DNA of 64,000 nucleotides from CALANV01 sp036381615 (GCA_036381615.1 DASVCL010000021.1:34238-98237); one strand, 5' to 3'; positions 1 to 9,418 are shown, counted from the first letter of the stretch. The notes: generated by a model from the letters alone, not told the origin. Made by a program: numbers and translations.

Positions 1-1
1 T

Positions 2-343
2 GCCGAACAAGGTCCTGTTGCGGTCTATCGAAATGGCGCCAACCCGCGGCTCGACGACGAGGTCGGCACCGGCCTTATCGTCGACGAGCGCACCGCCTTG
101 CCGCAGGATGCGATCGCGGATGGCGCTCAGCAGATATTTGCTGTCCGTGCCCTCGACATAGCTCGGATCGACGAAGACCTTCGTACCGGCGGGAATGTTC
201 AGCGCCAGCCGTTCGGCTACGCGGTCCGCGGCGACGGAGAACAGCAGTTGCTCGCTTGCCGTACGTCCGGGCTCGGACTCGCGCATGCTGGAGCATGCGG
301 CGAGCAAGAGGATCAGGGCGGCAGACAGCAGGACACGGCGCAT
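2..343 (-). CDS. Outer-membrane-type lipoprotein, C-terminus outside window (DUF6655-like)
   Basis: This is the N-terminal 114 codons of a gene that runs off the left edge. The protein opens with MRR, a hydrophobic stretch and the lipobox LLAAC (Cys17), so it should be a lipidated, membrane-anchored protein exported by Sec. The mature part contains a phrase around KVFVDPSYVEG and a later VVEPRVGAISID, which resembles the DUF6655 lipoprotein family of unknown function; that assignment is from memory of the family and is tentative. A good ribosome binding site (GAGGGG) lies about 10 bases before the ATG, which fixes the start. Larger open frames over the same bases lack a signal peptide and read as shadows. 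Confidence 0.6.
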   Translation of the reverse strand, partial: MRRVLLSAALILLLAACSSMRESEPGRTASEQLLFSVAADRVAERLALNIPAGTKVFVDPSYVEGTDSKYLLSAIRDRILRQGGALVDDKAGADLVVEPRVGAISIDRNRTLFG

Positions 344-590
344 CACGATGTTCCCCCTCGAGAGCGGCAGAACATCGGCAGCAAGGTTGACAGAAATATG
401 GCCAAGTCGGGTTCGATCCCGCGCTTCGTTCGCTGCCGTCGCATCGGGCGCGCGGGGGAAGCCCGTGCGCACGGCGGCAGTACCTCCCGATGCAGGGCCG
501 GAATGAAATTGCGGGGAGCACGTTTCCGTGCTCCCCGCCAAGTTTAGCTTCGCTGACGCGAAGCCGGGCGTCGTCGGAGGAGGGGAGTAC

Positions 591-3500
591 TCAGGAGCAC
601 CCGCTCGTCGAACCGCAGTCCAGGCACTTGGTGCAGGTGCCGTTGCGGACGACCTTCATCGATCCGCATTCGCCGCAGGCATCGCCCGTGTAGCCCATCA
701 TGCGCGCCTGCTGGTATGTGCTGACGGCCGAGCCGCGGACGGGTGCGGCTTCGGCGCGGTCGGCAGCCGACACCGCCTCGATGGCGAAACCGATCGGCTC
801 GCGCTCTTCCTCGGTGTCGTCCATCATCGGTTCGGCAAGTGCGACGTCGCCTTCGGCGATCGCCTTGGCGGCCGACGGGGCGGCGAGGGCGGTCGAACGC
901 TGCTCGATACGACCGCCGGGCACGACATGGAGCCGGCCCCGCACGAAGCCCCTCGAGGCGACCTTCTTCATCGCGTCGAGCGCCGCATTCGCCGCCGCCG
1001 TGCCGGCCGCCGGCAGAGTCGAATCGTTCTCGCCCTTGCCCATGCTGTCAGGCTCCAGGTCGTCCTGGTGCACGTGGGCCAGGTCGTCGCGGCCGAGATA
1101 CGACACGGCCAGCTCACGGAAGATGTAGTCGAGGATCGACGTCGCGTTCTTGATCGTGTCGTTGCCCTGGACCGGCCCGTTCGGCTCGAAGCGGGTGAAG
1201 GTGAAGGCCTCGACGAACTCCTCGAGCGGAACGCCGTACTGGAGGCCGATCGACACGGCGATCGCGAAGTTGTTCATCAGCGAGCGGAAGGCAGCCCCTT
1301 CCTTGTGCATGTCGATGAACAGCTCGCCGAGGCGGCCGTCCTCGTACTCGCCGGTGCGCAGGTACACCTTGTGGCCGCCGACAATGGCCTTCTGGGTGTA
1401 ACCCTTGCGGCGGTTGGGAAGCCGCTGACGCTCCGTCACCATCACCCGCTCGATGACCTTCTCCACGATCCGCTCGGCCTTGGCGGCCGTGGGCTGCGAC
1501 GCGATCTCTTCGGCGAGTTCCGCCGGATCCTCGTCGTCGACCATGGCGGCGAGCGGCTGCGACAGCTTGGAGCCGTCGCGGTACAGCGCGTTCGCCTTCA
1601 GGCCAAGGCGCCAGGAGAGCATGTACGCTTCCTTGCACTCATCGACCGTGGCGCCGTTCGGCATATTGATGGTCTTGGAGATCGCGCCCGAGATGAACGG
1701 CTGCGCGGCCGCCATCATGCGGATATGACTCTCCACCGACAGGAAGCGCTTGCCGTTGCGGCCGCATGGATTGGCGCAGTCGAACACCGGCAGATGCTCC
1801 GCCTTGAGGTGCGGGGCTCCTTCGAGCGTCATAGCGCCGCAGCAATAGGTATTCGCCGCCTCGATCTCCGCCTTGGAGAAGCCGAGCGCCCCGAGCATGT
1901 CGAAGGTGACGTCGTCGAGCTGCTCCTTGCTGAAGCCGAGCACGTGCGAGCAGAACTCCTCGCCAAGCGTCCACTTGTTGAACGCGAACTTGATGTCGAA
2001 GGCCGACTTGAGCGCGTTCTCGAGTGCCTGCAGCTGGGCCTCGGTGAAGCCCTTGGCCCGCAGCGAGTCGTGGTTGATGACCGGCGCGCCCTGCAGCGTA
2101 CCGCGGCCTACGGCATAGGCGACGATGTCGTTGATCTCCGACTCGGTGTAGCCGAGCGTCCTGAGGGCCTGCGGGACGACGCGGTTGATGATCTTGAAAT
2201 AGCCGCCGCCCGCGAGCTTCTTGAACTTGACCAGCGCGAAGTCGGGTTCGATGCCGGTGGTGTCGCAATCCATGACGAGGCCGATCGTGCCGGTCGGCGC
2301 GATCACCGTCGCCTGGGCATTGCGGTAGCCATACCGCTCGCCCAGCTCGAGCGCGCGGTCCCAGGCGCGCCGCGCCCCTTCGATCAGACGCTGATCGGGG
2401 CAGTCCATCGCCTCGAGCGCAACCGGCAGGATCGACAGTCCTTCATAGCCGGTCCGCTCACCATAAGCCGCACGGCGGTGGTTGCGGATGACGCGCAGCA
2501 TGTGATCCCGGTTCTTGGCGAAACCGGGGAAGGGGCCGAGCTCCTGCGCCATCTCCGCCGACGTCGCATAGGCGACGCCGGTCATGATCGCCGAGATGGC
2601 GCCGCAGATGGCGCGACCCTGCCTGCTGTCATAAGGCAGGCCCATCGCCATCAGGAGGCCGCCGATGTTGGCGAAGCCGAGGCCGAGCGTACGGAACTCG
2701 TAGGAGAGCCGCGCGATCTGCCGCGACGGGAACTGCGCCATCAGCACCGAGATCTCGAGCGTGATGGTCCACAGGCGGCATGCGTGCTCGAACGCCGGCA
2801 CATCGAAGGTGCCGTCCTCGCGCCGGAAGGCGAGGAGATTGATCGAAGCGAGATTGCACGCCGTGTCGTCGAGGAACATGTACTCTGAGCACGGGTTGGA
2901 CGCGTTGATGCGTCCGCTCGCCGGGCAGGTGTGCCACTCGTTGACGGTCGTATCGAACTGGATGCCCGGATCGGCGCAGGCCCAGGCCGCGGCGCCGATG
3001 CGCTCCCACAGATCGCGCGCCTTTACCGTCTTCTTCACCTTGCCGTCGACCCGACTCGTCAGATGCCAGTCGCCGTCGTTGATGACGGCCTCGAGGAACG
3101 CGTTCGTCACGCGCACCGAATTGTTCGAGTTCTGGCCCGAGACGGTGAGATAGGCTTCGGAGTCCCAGTCGGTGTTGTAGACGGGGAACTCGATCGACGT
3201 GTAACCCTGCTTGGCGAACTGGATCACCCGCTGAATGTAATTCTCGGGGATCATCGCCTTGCGCGCAGCCGAAATGGCCGCTTTGAGCGCCTTGTTCTGC
3301 TTCGGATCGAACCCGGCGTCGCCCGCATCGCGGTCGCAGGCCTGCATGATCGCGTTGAGGTGCTTGTTGGCGAGCTTCGAGCCGGTGACGAGCGCCGCCA
3401 CCTTCTGTTCCTCGACCACCTTCCAGTCGATGAACTGCTCGATGTCCGGATGATCGATGTCGACGACGACCATCTTCGCCGCGCGGCGGGTGGTGCCCCC

Positions 3501-4310
3501 CGACTTGATCGCGCCGGCGGCACGGTCGCCGATCTTGAGGAAGCTCATGAGGCCGGACGACTTGCCGCCGCCCGACAGTTTCTCGCCCTCGCCGCGGAGC
3601 TTGGAGAAGTTGGACCCCGTGCCCGAGCCGTACTTGAACAGGCGCGCCTCACGGACCCACAGGTCCATGATGCCGCCTTCGTTCACGAGGTCGTCCTCGA
3701 CCGACTGGATGAAGCAGGCGTGCGGCTGCGGATGCTCGTAGGCCGACGCGGAGGCGCAGAGCTGGCCGGTCTTGAAGTCGACGTACCAGTGACCCTGGCT
3801 GGGACCGTCGATGCCGTACGCCCAGTGCAGGCCGGTGTTGAACCACTGCGGCGAGTTCGGCGCGGCGAGCTGCTTCGCCAGCATGTAGCGCATCTCGTCG
3901 TAGTAGGCGCGGGCGTCCTCCTCGCTGTCGAAGTAGCCGCCCTTCCAGCCCCAGTAGGCCCATGTGCCGGCAAGGCGATCGAACACCTGTTTCGCCGACG
4001 TCTCGCCCGTATAGCGCGCCGTCTCCGGCAGCGCGGCCAGCGCCGCGTCGTCGGCGACCTTGCGCCACAGGAAGGAGGGCACATCGTTCTCCTCGACCGC
4101 CTTCAGCCGGGCCGGCACGCCCCGCTTGCGGAAATATTTCTGGGCCAGCACGTCGCAGGCGACCTGCGACCAGTCCTTCGGCACTTCGATGTTCTTGGCC
4201 TGAAAGACGACGGATCCGTCCGGATTACGGATCTCGCTGTTCGTGGTTGTGAACTCGATTCCCAGATACGCGTCTTCACCCGCCCGTGTGAAACGCCTTT
4301 CGATCCGCAT
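591..4310 (-). CDS. nrdJ: Vitamin B12-dependent (class II) ribonucleotide reductase
   Basis: Reduces ribonucleotides to deoxyribonucleotides with adenosylcobalamin as radical source, in the cytoplasm and independent of oxygen. The 1239-residue product has the expected length for the long proteobacterial NrdJ. Visible landmarks are the redox cysteine in PHACF (Cys199), the finger-loop motif NPCSE at 472-476 (thiyl-radical Cys474, Glu476), the motif APTGTIG further on, and a cysteine-rich C-terminal tail (CGECG, CTKCLDCG, ending SGCS) that re-reduces the active site. The ATG is followed by MRIERRFT, as in alphaproteobacterial relatives. No nrdAB or nrdDG genes are in the window. The gene stands alone, preceded by about 380 bp without a gene. 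Confidence 0.96.
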   Translation of the reverse strand: MRIERRFTRAGEDAYLGIEFTTTNSEIRNPDGSVVFQAKNIEVPKDWSQVACDVLAQKYFRKRGVPARLKAVEENDVPSFLWRKVADDAALAALPETARYTGETSAKQVFDRLAGTWAYWGWKGGYFDSEEDARAYYDEMRYMLAKQLAAPNSPQWFNTGLHWAYGIDGPSQGHWYVDFKTGQLCASASAYEHPQPHACFIQSVEDDLVNEGGIMDLWVREARLFKYGSGTGSNFSKLRGEGEKLSGGGKSSGLMSFLKIGDRAAGAIKSGGTTRRAAKMVVVDIDHPDIEQFIDWKVVEEQKVAALVTGSKLANKHLNAIMQACDRDAGDAGFDPKQNKALKAAISAARKAMIPENYIQRVIQFAKQGYTSIEFPVYNTDWDSEAYLTVSGQNSNNSVRVTNAFLEAVINDGDWHLTSRVDGKVKKTVKARDLWERIGAAAWACADPGIQFDTTVNEWHTCPASGRINASNPCSEYMFLDDTACNLASINLLAFRREDGTFDVPAFEHACRLWTITLEISVLMAQFPSRQIARLSYEFRTLGLGFANIGGLLMAMGLPYDSRQGRAICGAISAIMTGVAYATSAEMAQELGPFPGFAKNRDHMLRVIRNHRRAAYGERTGYEGLSILPVALEAMDCPDQRLIEGARRAWDRALELGERYGYRNAQATVIAPTGTIGLVMDCDTTGIEPDFALVKFKKLAGGGYFKIINRVVPQALRTLGYTESEINDIVAYAVGRGTLQGAPVINHDSLRAKGFTEAQLQALENALKSAFDIKFAFNKWTLGEEFCSHVLGFSKEQLDDVTFDMLGALGFSKAEIEAANTYCCGAMTLEGAPHLKAEHLPVFDCANPCGRNGKRFLSVESHIRMMAAAQPFISGAISKTINMPNGATVDECKEAYMLSWRLGLKANALYRDGSKLSQPLAAMVDDEDPAELAEEIASQPTAAKAERIVEKVIERVMVTERQRLPNRRKGYTQKAIVGGHKVYLRTGEYEDGRLGELFIDMHKEGAAFRSLMNNFAIAVSIGLQYGVPLEEFVEAFTFTRFEPNGPVQGNDTIKNATSILDYIFRELAVSYLGRDDLAHVHQDDLEPDSMGKGENDSTLPAAGTAAANAALDAMKKVASRGFVRGRLHVVPGGRIEQRSTALAAPSAAKAIAEGDVALAEPMMDDTEEEREPIGFAIEAVSAADRAEAAPVRGSAVSTYQQARMMGYTGDACGECGSMKVVRNGTCTKCLDCGSTSGCS

Positions 4311-4692
4311 ACGACATACTCCCGGCTTCGACGTTGCTTGTCAGCGGTCTCACCCCTTGGGGTGATGATCCGCCCGGCCTCGCTCCGTCGCCTGTCCGGA
4401 GGTGTTGTCGCCTAATCGATCAAACTAAATCCGGTGGCGACGTGCGCGGCTCGTTACAACATCTTGAACTCATCGATTCCCAATGAGCAACTGGATTTTG
4501 TGGCGTTCGTTCCACTGCCACACAATAGATAGGGAAATCAAAGCGTTGCCGTATGAGGCGAAGGTGCTTTTTCAAGATTTTGTGGCTTACCACTACTGAG
4601 CCACTAACCATATTGCGAAATCAATAGGTTGTCCTCGCCATGCCGACTCAGACACTAAATGTTGCGGCGCAATAACCAACGGAAATTTTATT
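4311..4692. other. Gene-poor, relatively AT-rich upstream region of nrdJ
   Basis: No convincing gene is present; open frames here lack a ribosome binding site and family features. It must hold the nrdJ promoter. I see a 16-base palindrome at 4350-4365, a stem TGTGGC/GCCACA at 4499-4522 with a 12-base loop, and two further GTGGC/CCACT-type pairs near 4570-4600. No B12 riboswitch signature could be recognised by eye. Confidence 0.5.
4350..4365. promoter_or_regulatory. 16-bp palindrome upstream of nrdJ
   Basis: TCACCCCTTGGGGTGA is a perfect inverted repeat centred about 47 bases before the nrdJ start codon. It could be an operator or a short hairpin in the 5' untranslated region. It does not match the NrdR box. 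Confidence 0.35.
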
Positions 4693-5709
4693 TCAAGCGC
4701 GCGGGGCGAGCGGCAGATTAACGAGCAGGTTCTGAGGCTTAAGCCTGAGCCGGCCGGTTCCGTCCTGCGCCATCCCCAAGTAAACCGGGCGTCCGGCGAT
4801 ATCCGGCCGCATGACCAGGGGGTCGGCGAACTCCAACCGGAACAGGGCAAGCACCTGGGCCATCCGCGCCTCGTCGACCTCGACCCCGTTGTACAGGTCG
4901 TTCATGATACGCGTGGCCTCGGCGTCCAGACCGACGTGCCAGACCCAGCGATCATCACGGATGCGGGCGACCGGCTGGACCGACACGCTCACGCCGAGGA
5001 AGTGCGCAACCCATGCCTCGAGGTTGCGGGCGAGCGCGTCGAGTCCGGGGCGGCCGAAGGTGACGTCGAGCACCATGTCGTGGCGCTCGTCCCGGTGCCA
5101 ATACGCGTCTTGATTTTCCTCGTTCAGGACATCGAGCTCGACCTTGCGCGTCGGCATGTTCGCCTCGACGAGAAGCCGGCCCAGCGCGCCCATGCCGCCG
5201 GTGGCGGCATACATCTCGACGACCTCTTCGTCGGCCAGCATCACGGCCCCGTCGCTGAGCGCCGCCTTCTGCGTGCGGAAGAACAGCTCGCCGGCCCGGG
5301 CACGGAACGGGTCCGCAGACGCGCCGAGGATATGGCGCACGATCACGTGGGCGAGCTGGTCGATGAAGAGCGGCGGCACCGGCGTGTCAGGCGGATTCGT
5401 GAAGAGGCCCAGATAGCAGTCCTCGATCGTTCCGGCCGCGATCAGCCTGTCGCGGAAGTTCAGCAGCACCTGATAGTTCTCGCGCGCATCGGGGTCGGCC
5501 AGCGCGTCGAGTTCGGACGCCGCGACCGTACGGCGCGGGTCGTCGAGCAGCGCAGCATGCAGGCGGCGCTCCGCCGTGCATGACTCGGCCACAGGGCGGA
5601 TCTCGGGCCGCATCAGATAGGCACGCAGAAACGCGTTCGTGACCGTAAGCCGGCCATCGGCCGAAGGCTCGAGCAGGTGATAACCGGAGACGCGCCAAAA
5701 ATCGGGCAT
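4693..5709 (-). CDS. Conserved protein, DUF6352-like
   Basis: A 338-residue soluble protein starting MPDFWRVSGYHLLE; no signal peptide or membrane segment is visible. It resembles the DUF6352 family, whose function I do not know; the name rests on the N-terminal phrase (xFWxxxGYxLLxPxxxGRLxVT) and overall length. The acidic central part holds IDQLAHVIVRHIL and MLADEEVVEMYAATGG. The frame stays open upstream for another 89 codons, but that part is Arg-rich with no start signal and would cover the intergenic region and the divergent gene. The ATG at 5709 leaves 113 bp to the divergent ndufA12 gene. Confidence 0.75.
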   Translation of the reverse strand: MPDFWRVSGYHLLEPSADGRLTVTNAFLRAYLMRPEIRPVAESCTAERRLHAALLDDPRRTVAASELDALADPDARENYQVLLNFRDRLIAAGTIEDCYLGLFTNPPDTPVPPLFIDQLAHVIVRHILGASADPFRARAGELFFRTQKAALSDGAVMLADEEVVEMYAATGGMGALGRLLVEANMPTRKVELDVLNEENQDAYWHRDERHDMVLDVTFGRPGLDALARNLEAWVAHFLGVSVSVQPVARIRDDRWVWHVGLDAEATRIMNDLYNGVEVDEARMAQVLALFRLEFADPLVMRPDIAGRPVYLGMAQDGTGRLRLKPQNLLVNLPLAPRA

Positions 5710-5822
5710 CGGACCATCTTTTCCAACGGGCGGCACGGCGACGGCCGGCCCGGGCGAAATCTGGACGGACGCGGCGGGGCATGCAATAGTCCCGCGCGCC
5801 TCAAAAATCCCTGATACCCGAA

Positions 5823-6194
5823 ATGACGACACCCCTTGGTACCAGACTCTACACGTGGCTGTGCGGCGAGCACGTCGGGACTGATGCGTTCGGCAACCGC
5901 TACTATCGCGACAAGCGCGGTGCGCGGCGGTGCGACGGCCGACGCGAGAAGCGCTGGGTGATCTACAGCGGAACACCCGAGGCGTCGAAGGTACCGCCCG
6001 AGTGGCACGCCTGGCTGCATCACATCGTCAAGGAGGCGCCGCCACCAGGGGGGCTGCCGAAGCGACCGTGGCAGAAGGAGCACCTGCCGAACCTGACCGG
6101 CACGCTCGAGGCGTACCGTCCACCGGGGCACGACTACAAGGGCGGCCGCCGCCCGCGCGCGACCGGCGACTACGAGCCCTGGGTGCCCAATTGA
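5823..6194 (+). CDS. NDUFA12-family complex I accessory subunit
   Basis: A 123-residue protein of the NDUFA12/B17.2 family, an accessory subunit of NADH:ubiquinone oxidoreductase shared by mitochondria and alphaproteobacteria. The family pattern is clear: GNRYYRDKRG at about 24-33, the RRWVIY-like KRWVIYSG at about 43-50, then PPEWHAWLHH and the C-terminal PPGHDYKGG and YEPWVPN. It probably binds the peripheral arm of complex I at the cytoplasmic membrane. It is the first gene of a plus-strand group with mlaD and a DUF2155 gene, an arrangement repeated in many alphaproteobacteria. The start has no obvious Shine-Dalgarno sequence. Confidence 0.92.
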   Translation: MTTPLGTRLYTWLCGEHVGTDAFGNRYYRDKRGARRCDGRREKRWVIYSGTPEASKVPPEWHAWLHHIVKEAPPPGGLPKRPWQKEHLPNLTGTLEAYRPPGHDYKGGRRPRATGDYEPWVPN

Positions 6195-6237
6195 GCGGGT
6201 CTGTCGCTGGCGGTCGGGGGACGGTCACGGAGGGGGC

Positions 6238-6747
6238 ATGCGCAGAAACCTGATCGAGACCCTGATGGGGGCGGTCGTGCTGGTCGTGGCCGCCCTGTTC
6301 CTGATCTTCGCGTATTCGTCGACGAACGTGCGACCCGTGCGCGGCTATGAGCTTACCGCAAAGTTCGAGCGCGTGGACGGCCTGGCGGTCGGCAGCGACG
6401 TGCGGCTTTCAGGCATCAAGGTCGGAACGGTGACCGAGCAGCGGCTTGAACCCGAGACCTATCTGGCGGTCGTACGCATGAGCATCGACGCCAACGTGAA
6501 ACTGCCGACCGACACGGTTGCCCAGGTGGCGAGCGAGGGGCTTCTCGGTGGCAACTTCATCGCCCTGGTTCCGGGGGCGGACGAGAAGTTCATCCCGGCG
6601 GGGGGCGAGATCCGCTTCACGCAGCCGCCGATCAACCTCGTTCAAATGCTGGGAAAATTCATCTTCGGCGGGGCCGAAGGGCCGGGTCAAGGTGGGGGGC
6701 AGGGCGGCAGTGGCTCCGGCTCCGGCACGCCGGGTCTGACCCGTTGA
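6238..6747 (+). CDS. mlaD: MlaD: MCE-domain substrate-binding protein of phospholipid transport
   Basis: Periplasmic, membrane-anchored component of the Mla phospholipid transport system that maintains outer-membrane lipid asymmetry. The 169-residue protein has one N-terminal membrane helix (about 9-27), then a single MCE domain (about 37-115) with the typical GLAVGSDVRLSGIKVG turn, and a Gly/Ser-rich tail. A strong GGAGGGGG sits just before the ATG. The partner genes mlaE and mlaF are not in the window, which is common when mlaD is linked to ndufA12. Confidence 0.9.
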   Translation: MRRNLIETLMGAVVLVVAALFLIFAYSSTNVRPVRGYELTAKFERVDGLAVGSDVRLSGIKVGTVTEQRLEPETYLAVVRMSIDANVKLPTDTVAQVASEGLLGGNFIALVPGADEKFIPAGGEIRFTQPPINLVQMLGKFIFGGAEGPGQGGGQGGSGSGSGTPGLTR

Positions 6748-6812
6748 ATTCCGGGGGCGCCACCCGGTACGTCGACATGGGAGCGCCACAATCCAGGGCT
6801 ATAGGGACGGCC

Positions 6813-7280
6813 ATGATGCGCTTGCTAGCCGCCGCCGTGGCGCTCGTTCCGGTCGTCGCGCATGCCCAGGTGCCGGCAGCCGCCGGTCCGCCGGCCTACC
6901 CGATCGCCGTCCTGCAGACGCTGGACAAGGTGACCGGCCGGGTTCGAACGTTGGAGGCCCCGGTCGAACAGACGGTCCGTTTCGGCACGCTCGACATCAT
7001 GGTCCGCACCTGTCGCAAGCGCCCGCCGGAAGAGACACCCGAAAGTGCCGCTTTCCTGGAAGTGCGCGAGATCAAGCCCGGTGAAACGCCGCGCACGCTC
7101 TTCGTCGGCTGGATGTTCGCGTCCTCGCCGGCCGTGTCGGCCCTCGAGCACGCGGTCTACGACGTGTGGGTGGTCGACTGCAAGGCCGGCCAGGAGGAGC
7201 CGGCCGCCGGCGCGGCGGAAAGCCCGAAGCCGAGCCCCGGACCGGCCGACCGGGGCGGCCGACGCGCGCCGCGACGCTGA
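6813..7280 (+). CDS. DUF2155-domain periplasmic protein
   Basis: A 155-residue exported protein: MMRLLAAAVALVPVVAHA is a clear signal peptide, followed by a DUF2155 domain with LQTLDKVTGRVRTLEAPV, two cysteines (in MVRTCRK and VVDCKA, a likely disulfide) and LFVGWMFASSPAVSALEH. The tail is Pro/Ala/Arg-rich and disordered. Function is unknown; the gene is almost always next to aat or mlaD in alphaproteobacteria. I chose the ATG at 6813 because the signal peptide starts there and AGGGACGG lies 3 bases upstream; an in-frame TTG at 6744 that overlaps mlaD is less likely. It converges on aat with one base between the stop codons. Confidence 0.88.
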   Translation: MMRLLAAAVALVPVVAHAQVPAAAGPPAYPIAVLQTLDKVTGRVRTLEAPVEQTVRFGTLDIMVRTCRKRPPEETPESAAFLEVREIKPGETPRTLFVGWMFASSPAVSALEHAVYDVWVVDCKAGQEEPAAGAAESPKPSPGPADRGGRRAPRR

Positions 7281-7281
7281 T

Positions 7282-7938
7282 CTAGGCGGCGTCGGTCGTG
7301 CCGATCAGTTCACGGAGAATGTCGCGGCCCCGCTCGTCGAGCTCGCGGTAGAAGCGCGCCTGGATCTCGAGCGCGCGCGCGAGCTGCCGGCGGTAGCTCG
7401 CACGTGAGATTTCGATCGCCCCGAAACGCGCGAGATGCGGCGTGACGAACTGGGTGTCCAGCAGCGTAAAGCCGCCGCGCCGCAGTCGAACCACGAGGTG
7501 CACCAGGGCGACCTTGCTCGCGTCGGTTCGGCGGCTGAACATGCTTTCGCCGAAAAAGGCGCCCCCGAGCGCCACGCCGTAGAGGCCGCCGACGAGCTGG
7601 CCCTCGTGCCAGCATTCGACGCTATGGGCGAAGCCACGACGGTGCAGCTCGGAATAGAGACGGACGATCTCGCTGTTGATCCAGGTCGCGCGGCGCTTGG
7701 GGGTGAGCTCGGCACAGCCGTCGAGCACCCCGCGGAAGTCCCTGTCGACATGGACTTCGAACACGCCGCGGCGAATGACCTTGCGGAGGCTTCTCGGCAC
7801 ATGGAATGTGTCGAGGGGCAAGACACCCCGGCGCTCCGGATCCACCCAGAACAGCTCCGGGTCGTCGGCTGTCTCGGCCATCGGGAAAAGGCCGATCGTA
7901 TAGGCGCGGAGCAGAAGGTCGGGGGTCAGTTCCGTCAT
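7282..7938 (-). CDS. aat: Leucyl/phenylalanyl-tRNA--protein transferase
   Basis: Adds Leu or Phe from aminoacyl-tRNA to proteins with N-terminal Arg or Lys, marking them for ClpAP degradation (N-degron pathway), in the cytoplasm. The 218-residue length is standard. Family motifs are AYTIGLFPMAE near the start, FWVDPERRGVLPLD, the VECWHEGQLVGGLYGVALG core, FFGESMFSR, and LLDTQFVTPHLARFGA. It lies about 130 bases downstream of accC on the same strand and could be the end of the aroQ-accB-accC transcript. Confidence 0.96.
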   Translation of the reverse strand: MTELTPDLLLRAYTIGLFPMAETADDPELFWVDPERRGVLPLDTFHVPRSLRKVIRRGVFEVHVDRDFRGVLDGCAELTPKRRATWINSEIVRLYSELHRRGFAHSVECWHEGQLVGGLYGVALGGAFFGESMFSRRTDASKVALVHLVVRLRRGGFTLLDTQFVTPHLARFGAIEISRASYRRQLARALEIQARFYRELDERGRDILRELIGTTDAA

Positions 7939-8071
7939 CGCGTGGCGCTATATTAACGCAGCGGCGCCGGTCTGGGGGGTAGCGGATCGGGCAGATCCGC
8001 CTCACAGCCCCGCGTACCCCGTCGGCGCGCCGGCCACAGCCGAAGGTTGACCCATCCGGTTCGGATACCGG

Positions 8072-9418
8072 TCAACCCTTCTTGAGACCGACGAATTTCT
8101 CGAGCCAGTGAATATCGTAGCTGCCGTCGATGAAGTCCGGCGCCTGGACGATCCGACGGTGAAGCGGCAGCGTGGTCTCGATGCCGCCGATGACATATTC
8201 ATCGAGCGCCCGACGCAGCCGCATCAGGGCCTCGTTGCGGCTCGTCCCGTGGACGATCAGCTTTGCCACCATGCTGTCGTAATGCGGCGGCACGCGGTAG
8301 CCGGAATAGAGCGCCGAATCGACGCGCACGCCGAGGCCGCCGGGCGGATGGTAGTCGGTGATCCGGCCGGGCGAGGGACGGAACGACTCCGGATCCTCGG
8401 CGGTGACGCGGCACTCGATCGCATGGCCGAGGAACTTCACGTCCTCCTGCCGGAACGGCAACGGGCCGCCGGCGGCGATACGGATCTGTTCGCGGACGAG
8501 GTCCAGACCGGTGATCATTTCCGTCACCGGGTGCTCGACCTGCAGCCGCGTGTTCATTTCGATGAAGTAGAAGCGTCCGTCTTCGTAGAGAAACTCCAGC
8601 GTGCCGGCGTTGCGGTAGCCGAGCTTCTGCAGAGCATTGCGCACGATATCGCCGATCTCGCGGCGCTGTTCGTCATTGAGGGCGGGCGACGGGCTTTCCT
8701 CGACGAGCTTCTGGTGGAAGCGTTGCAGCGAGCAGTCGCGCTCGCCCAGATGCACGACGTTGCCGTGGGAGTCGGCGAGGACCTGGATTTCGATGTGGCG
8801 GGGATGGCTCAGGTACTTCTCGATATAGACCGTCGGGTCGCCGAAATTGGCCTGCGCCTCGCTCCGGGCGAGCCTGAACGCGTCTTTCAGCTCGCTCGCC
8901 GTGTGCGCCACTTTCATTCCCTTGCCGCCACCGCCGCCGGCTGCCTTGATCAGCACCGGGTAACCGATGTCCTCGGCGAGCTTCAACGCGGATTCCGCAT
9001 CCGGCACCGGTCCGTCGGAGCCCGGTACGCAGGGGATGCCGAGCGATTTCATCGCGGCCTTCGCCGCGATCTTGTCGCCCATCATGCGGATGTGGTCGGG
9101 GGAGGGCCCGATGAACGTGATGCCGTGCTCCTCGACCATGGCCGCGAAGTCGGCGTTCTCCGACAGGAAGCCGTAGCCGGGATGAATGGCCTCGGCGCCG
9201 GTGATCGTGGCGGCTGACAGGATTGCGGGAATGTTCAGGTAGCTCTCGCGCGCCGGTGGCGGCCCGATGCAGACGCTCTCGTCGGCAAGACGTACGTGCA
9301 TGGCATCGGCATCGGCGGTCGAGTGCACGGCCACGGTGGAGATGCCCAGCTCGCGGCAGGCGCGGTGAATCCGCAGCGCAATCTCGCCTCGATTGGCGAT
9401 CAGGACCTTCTCGAACAT
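8072..9418 (-). CDS. accC: Acetyl-CoA carboxylase, biotin carboxylase subunit
   Basis: Carboxylates the biotin on AccB with ATP and bicarbonate, the first half-reaction of acetyl-CoA carboxylase in fatty acid synthesis. The 448-residue protein has the ATP-grasp fold: N-terminal MFEKVLIANRGEIALRI, the glycine-rich loop GGGGGKG at 161-167 preceded by Lys158, the metal-binding EMNTRLQVEHPVTE near 290, and the C-terminal lid. It follows accB by about 55 bases and shares its strand and operon. Confidence 0.98.
   Translation of the reverse strand: MFEKVLIANRGEIALRIHRACRELGISTVAVHSTADADAMHVRLADESVCIGPPPARESYLNIPAILSAATITGAEAIHPGYGFLSENADFAAMVEEHGITFIGPSPDHIRMMGDKIAAKAAMKSLGIPCVPGSDGPVPDAESALKLAEDIGYPVLIKAAGGGGGKGMKVAHTASELKDAFRLARSEAQANFGDPTVYIEKYLSHPRHIEIQVLADSHGNVVHLGERDCSLQRFHQKLVEESPSPALNDEQRREIGDIVRNALQKLGYRNAGTLEFLYEDGRFYFIEMNTRLQVEHPVTEMITGLDLVREQIRIAAGGPLPFRQEDVKFLGHAIECRVTAEDPESFRPSPGRITDYHPPGGLGVRVDSALYSGYRVPPHYDSMVAKLIVHGTSRNEALMRLRRALDEYVIGGIETTLPLHRRIVQAPDFIDGSYDIHWLEKFVGLKKG

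Noticed and set aside
528..2888. A 786-codon open frame antisense to nrdJ on the plus strand
   Set aside because: High G+C leaves the opposite strand of nrdJ open by chance; the product has no domain and nrdJ motifs are intact.
2931..4415. A 494-codon frame antisense to the nrdJ N-terminal half
   Set aside because: Same codon-shadow effect; composition is biased (Arg, Leu, Val) and no signals for translation are seen.
4420..4611. A 63-codon minus-strand frame upstream of nrdJ
   Set aside because: No ribosome binding site or homology that I recognise; sits in the promoter region.
4518..4670. NrdR-box-like sequences ACACAATAGATAGGGA and ACACTAAATGTTGC upstream of nrdJ
   Set aside because: Each matches only one half of the palindrome, and they are about 130 bases apart rather than in the usual tandem spacing.
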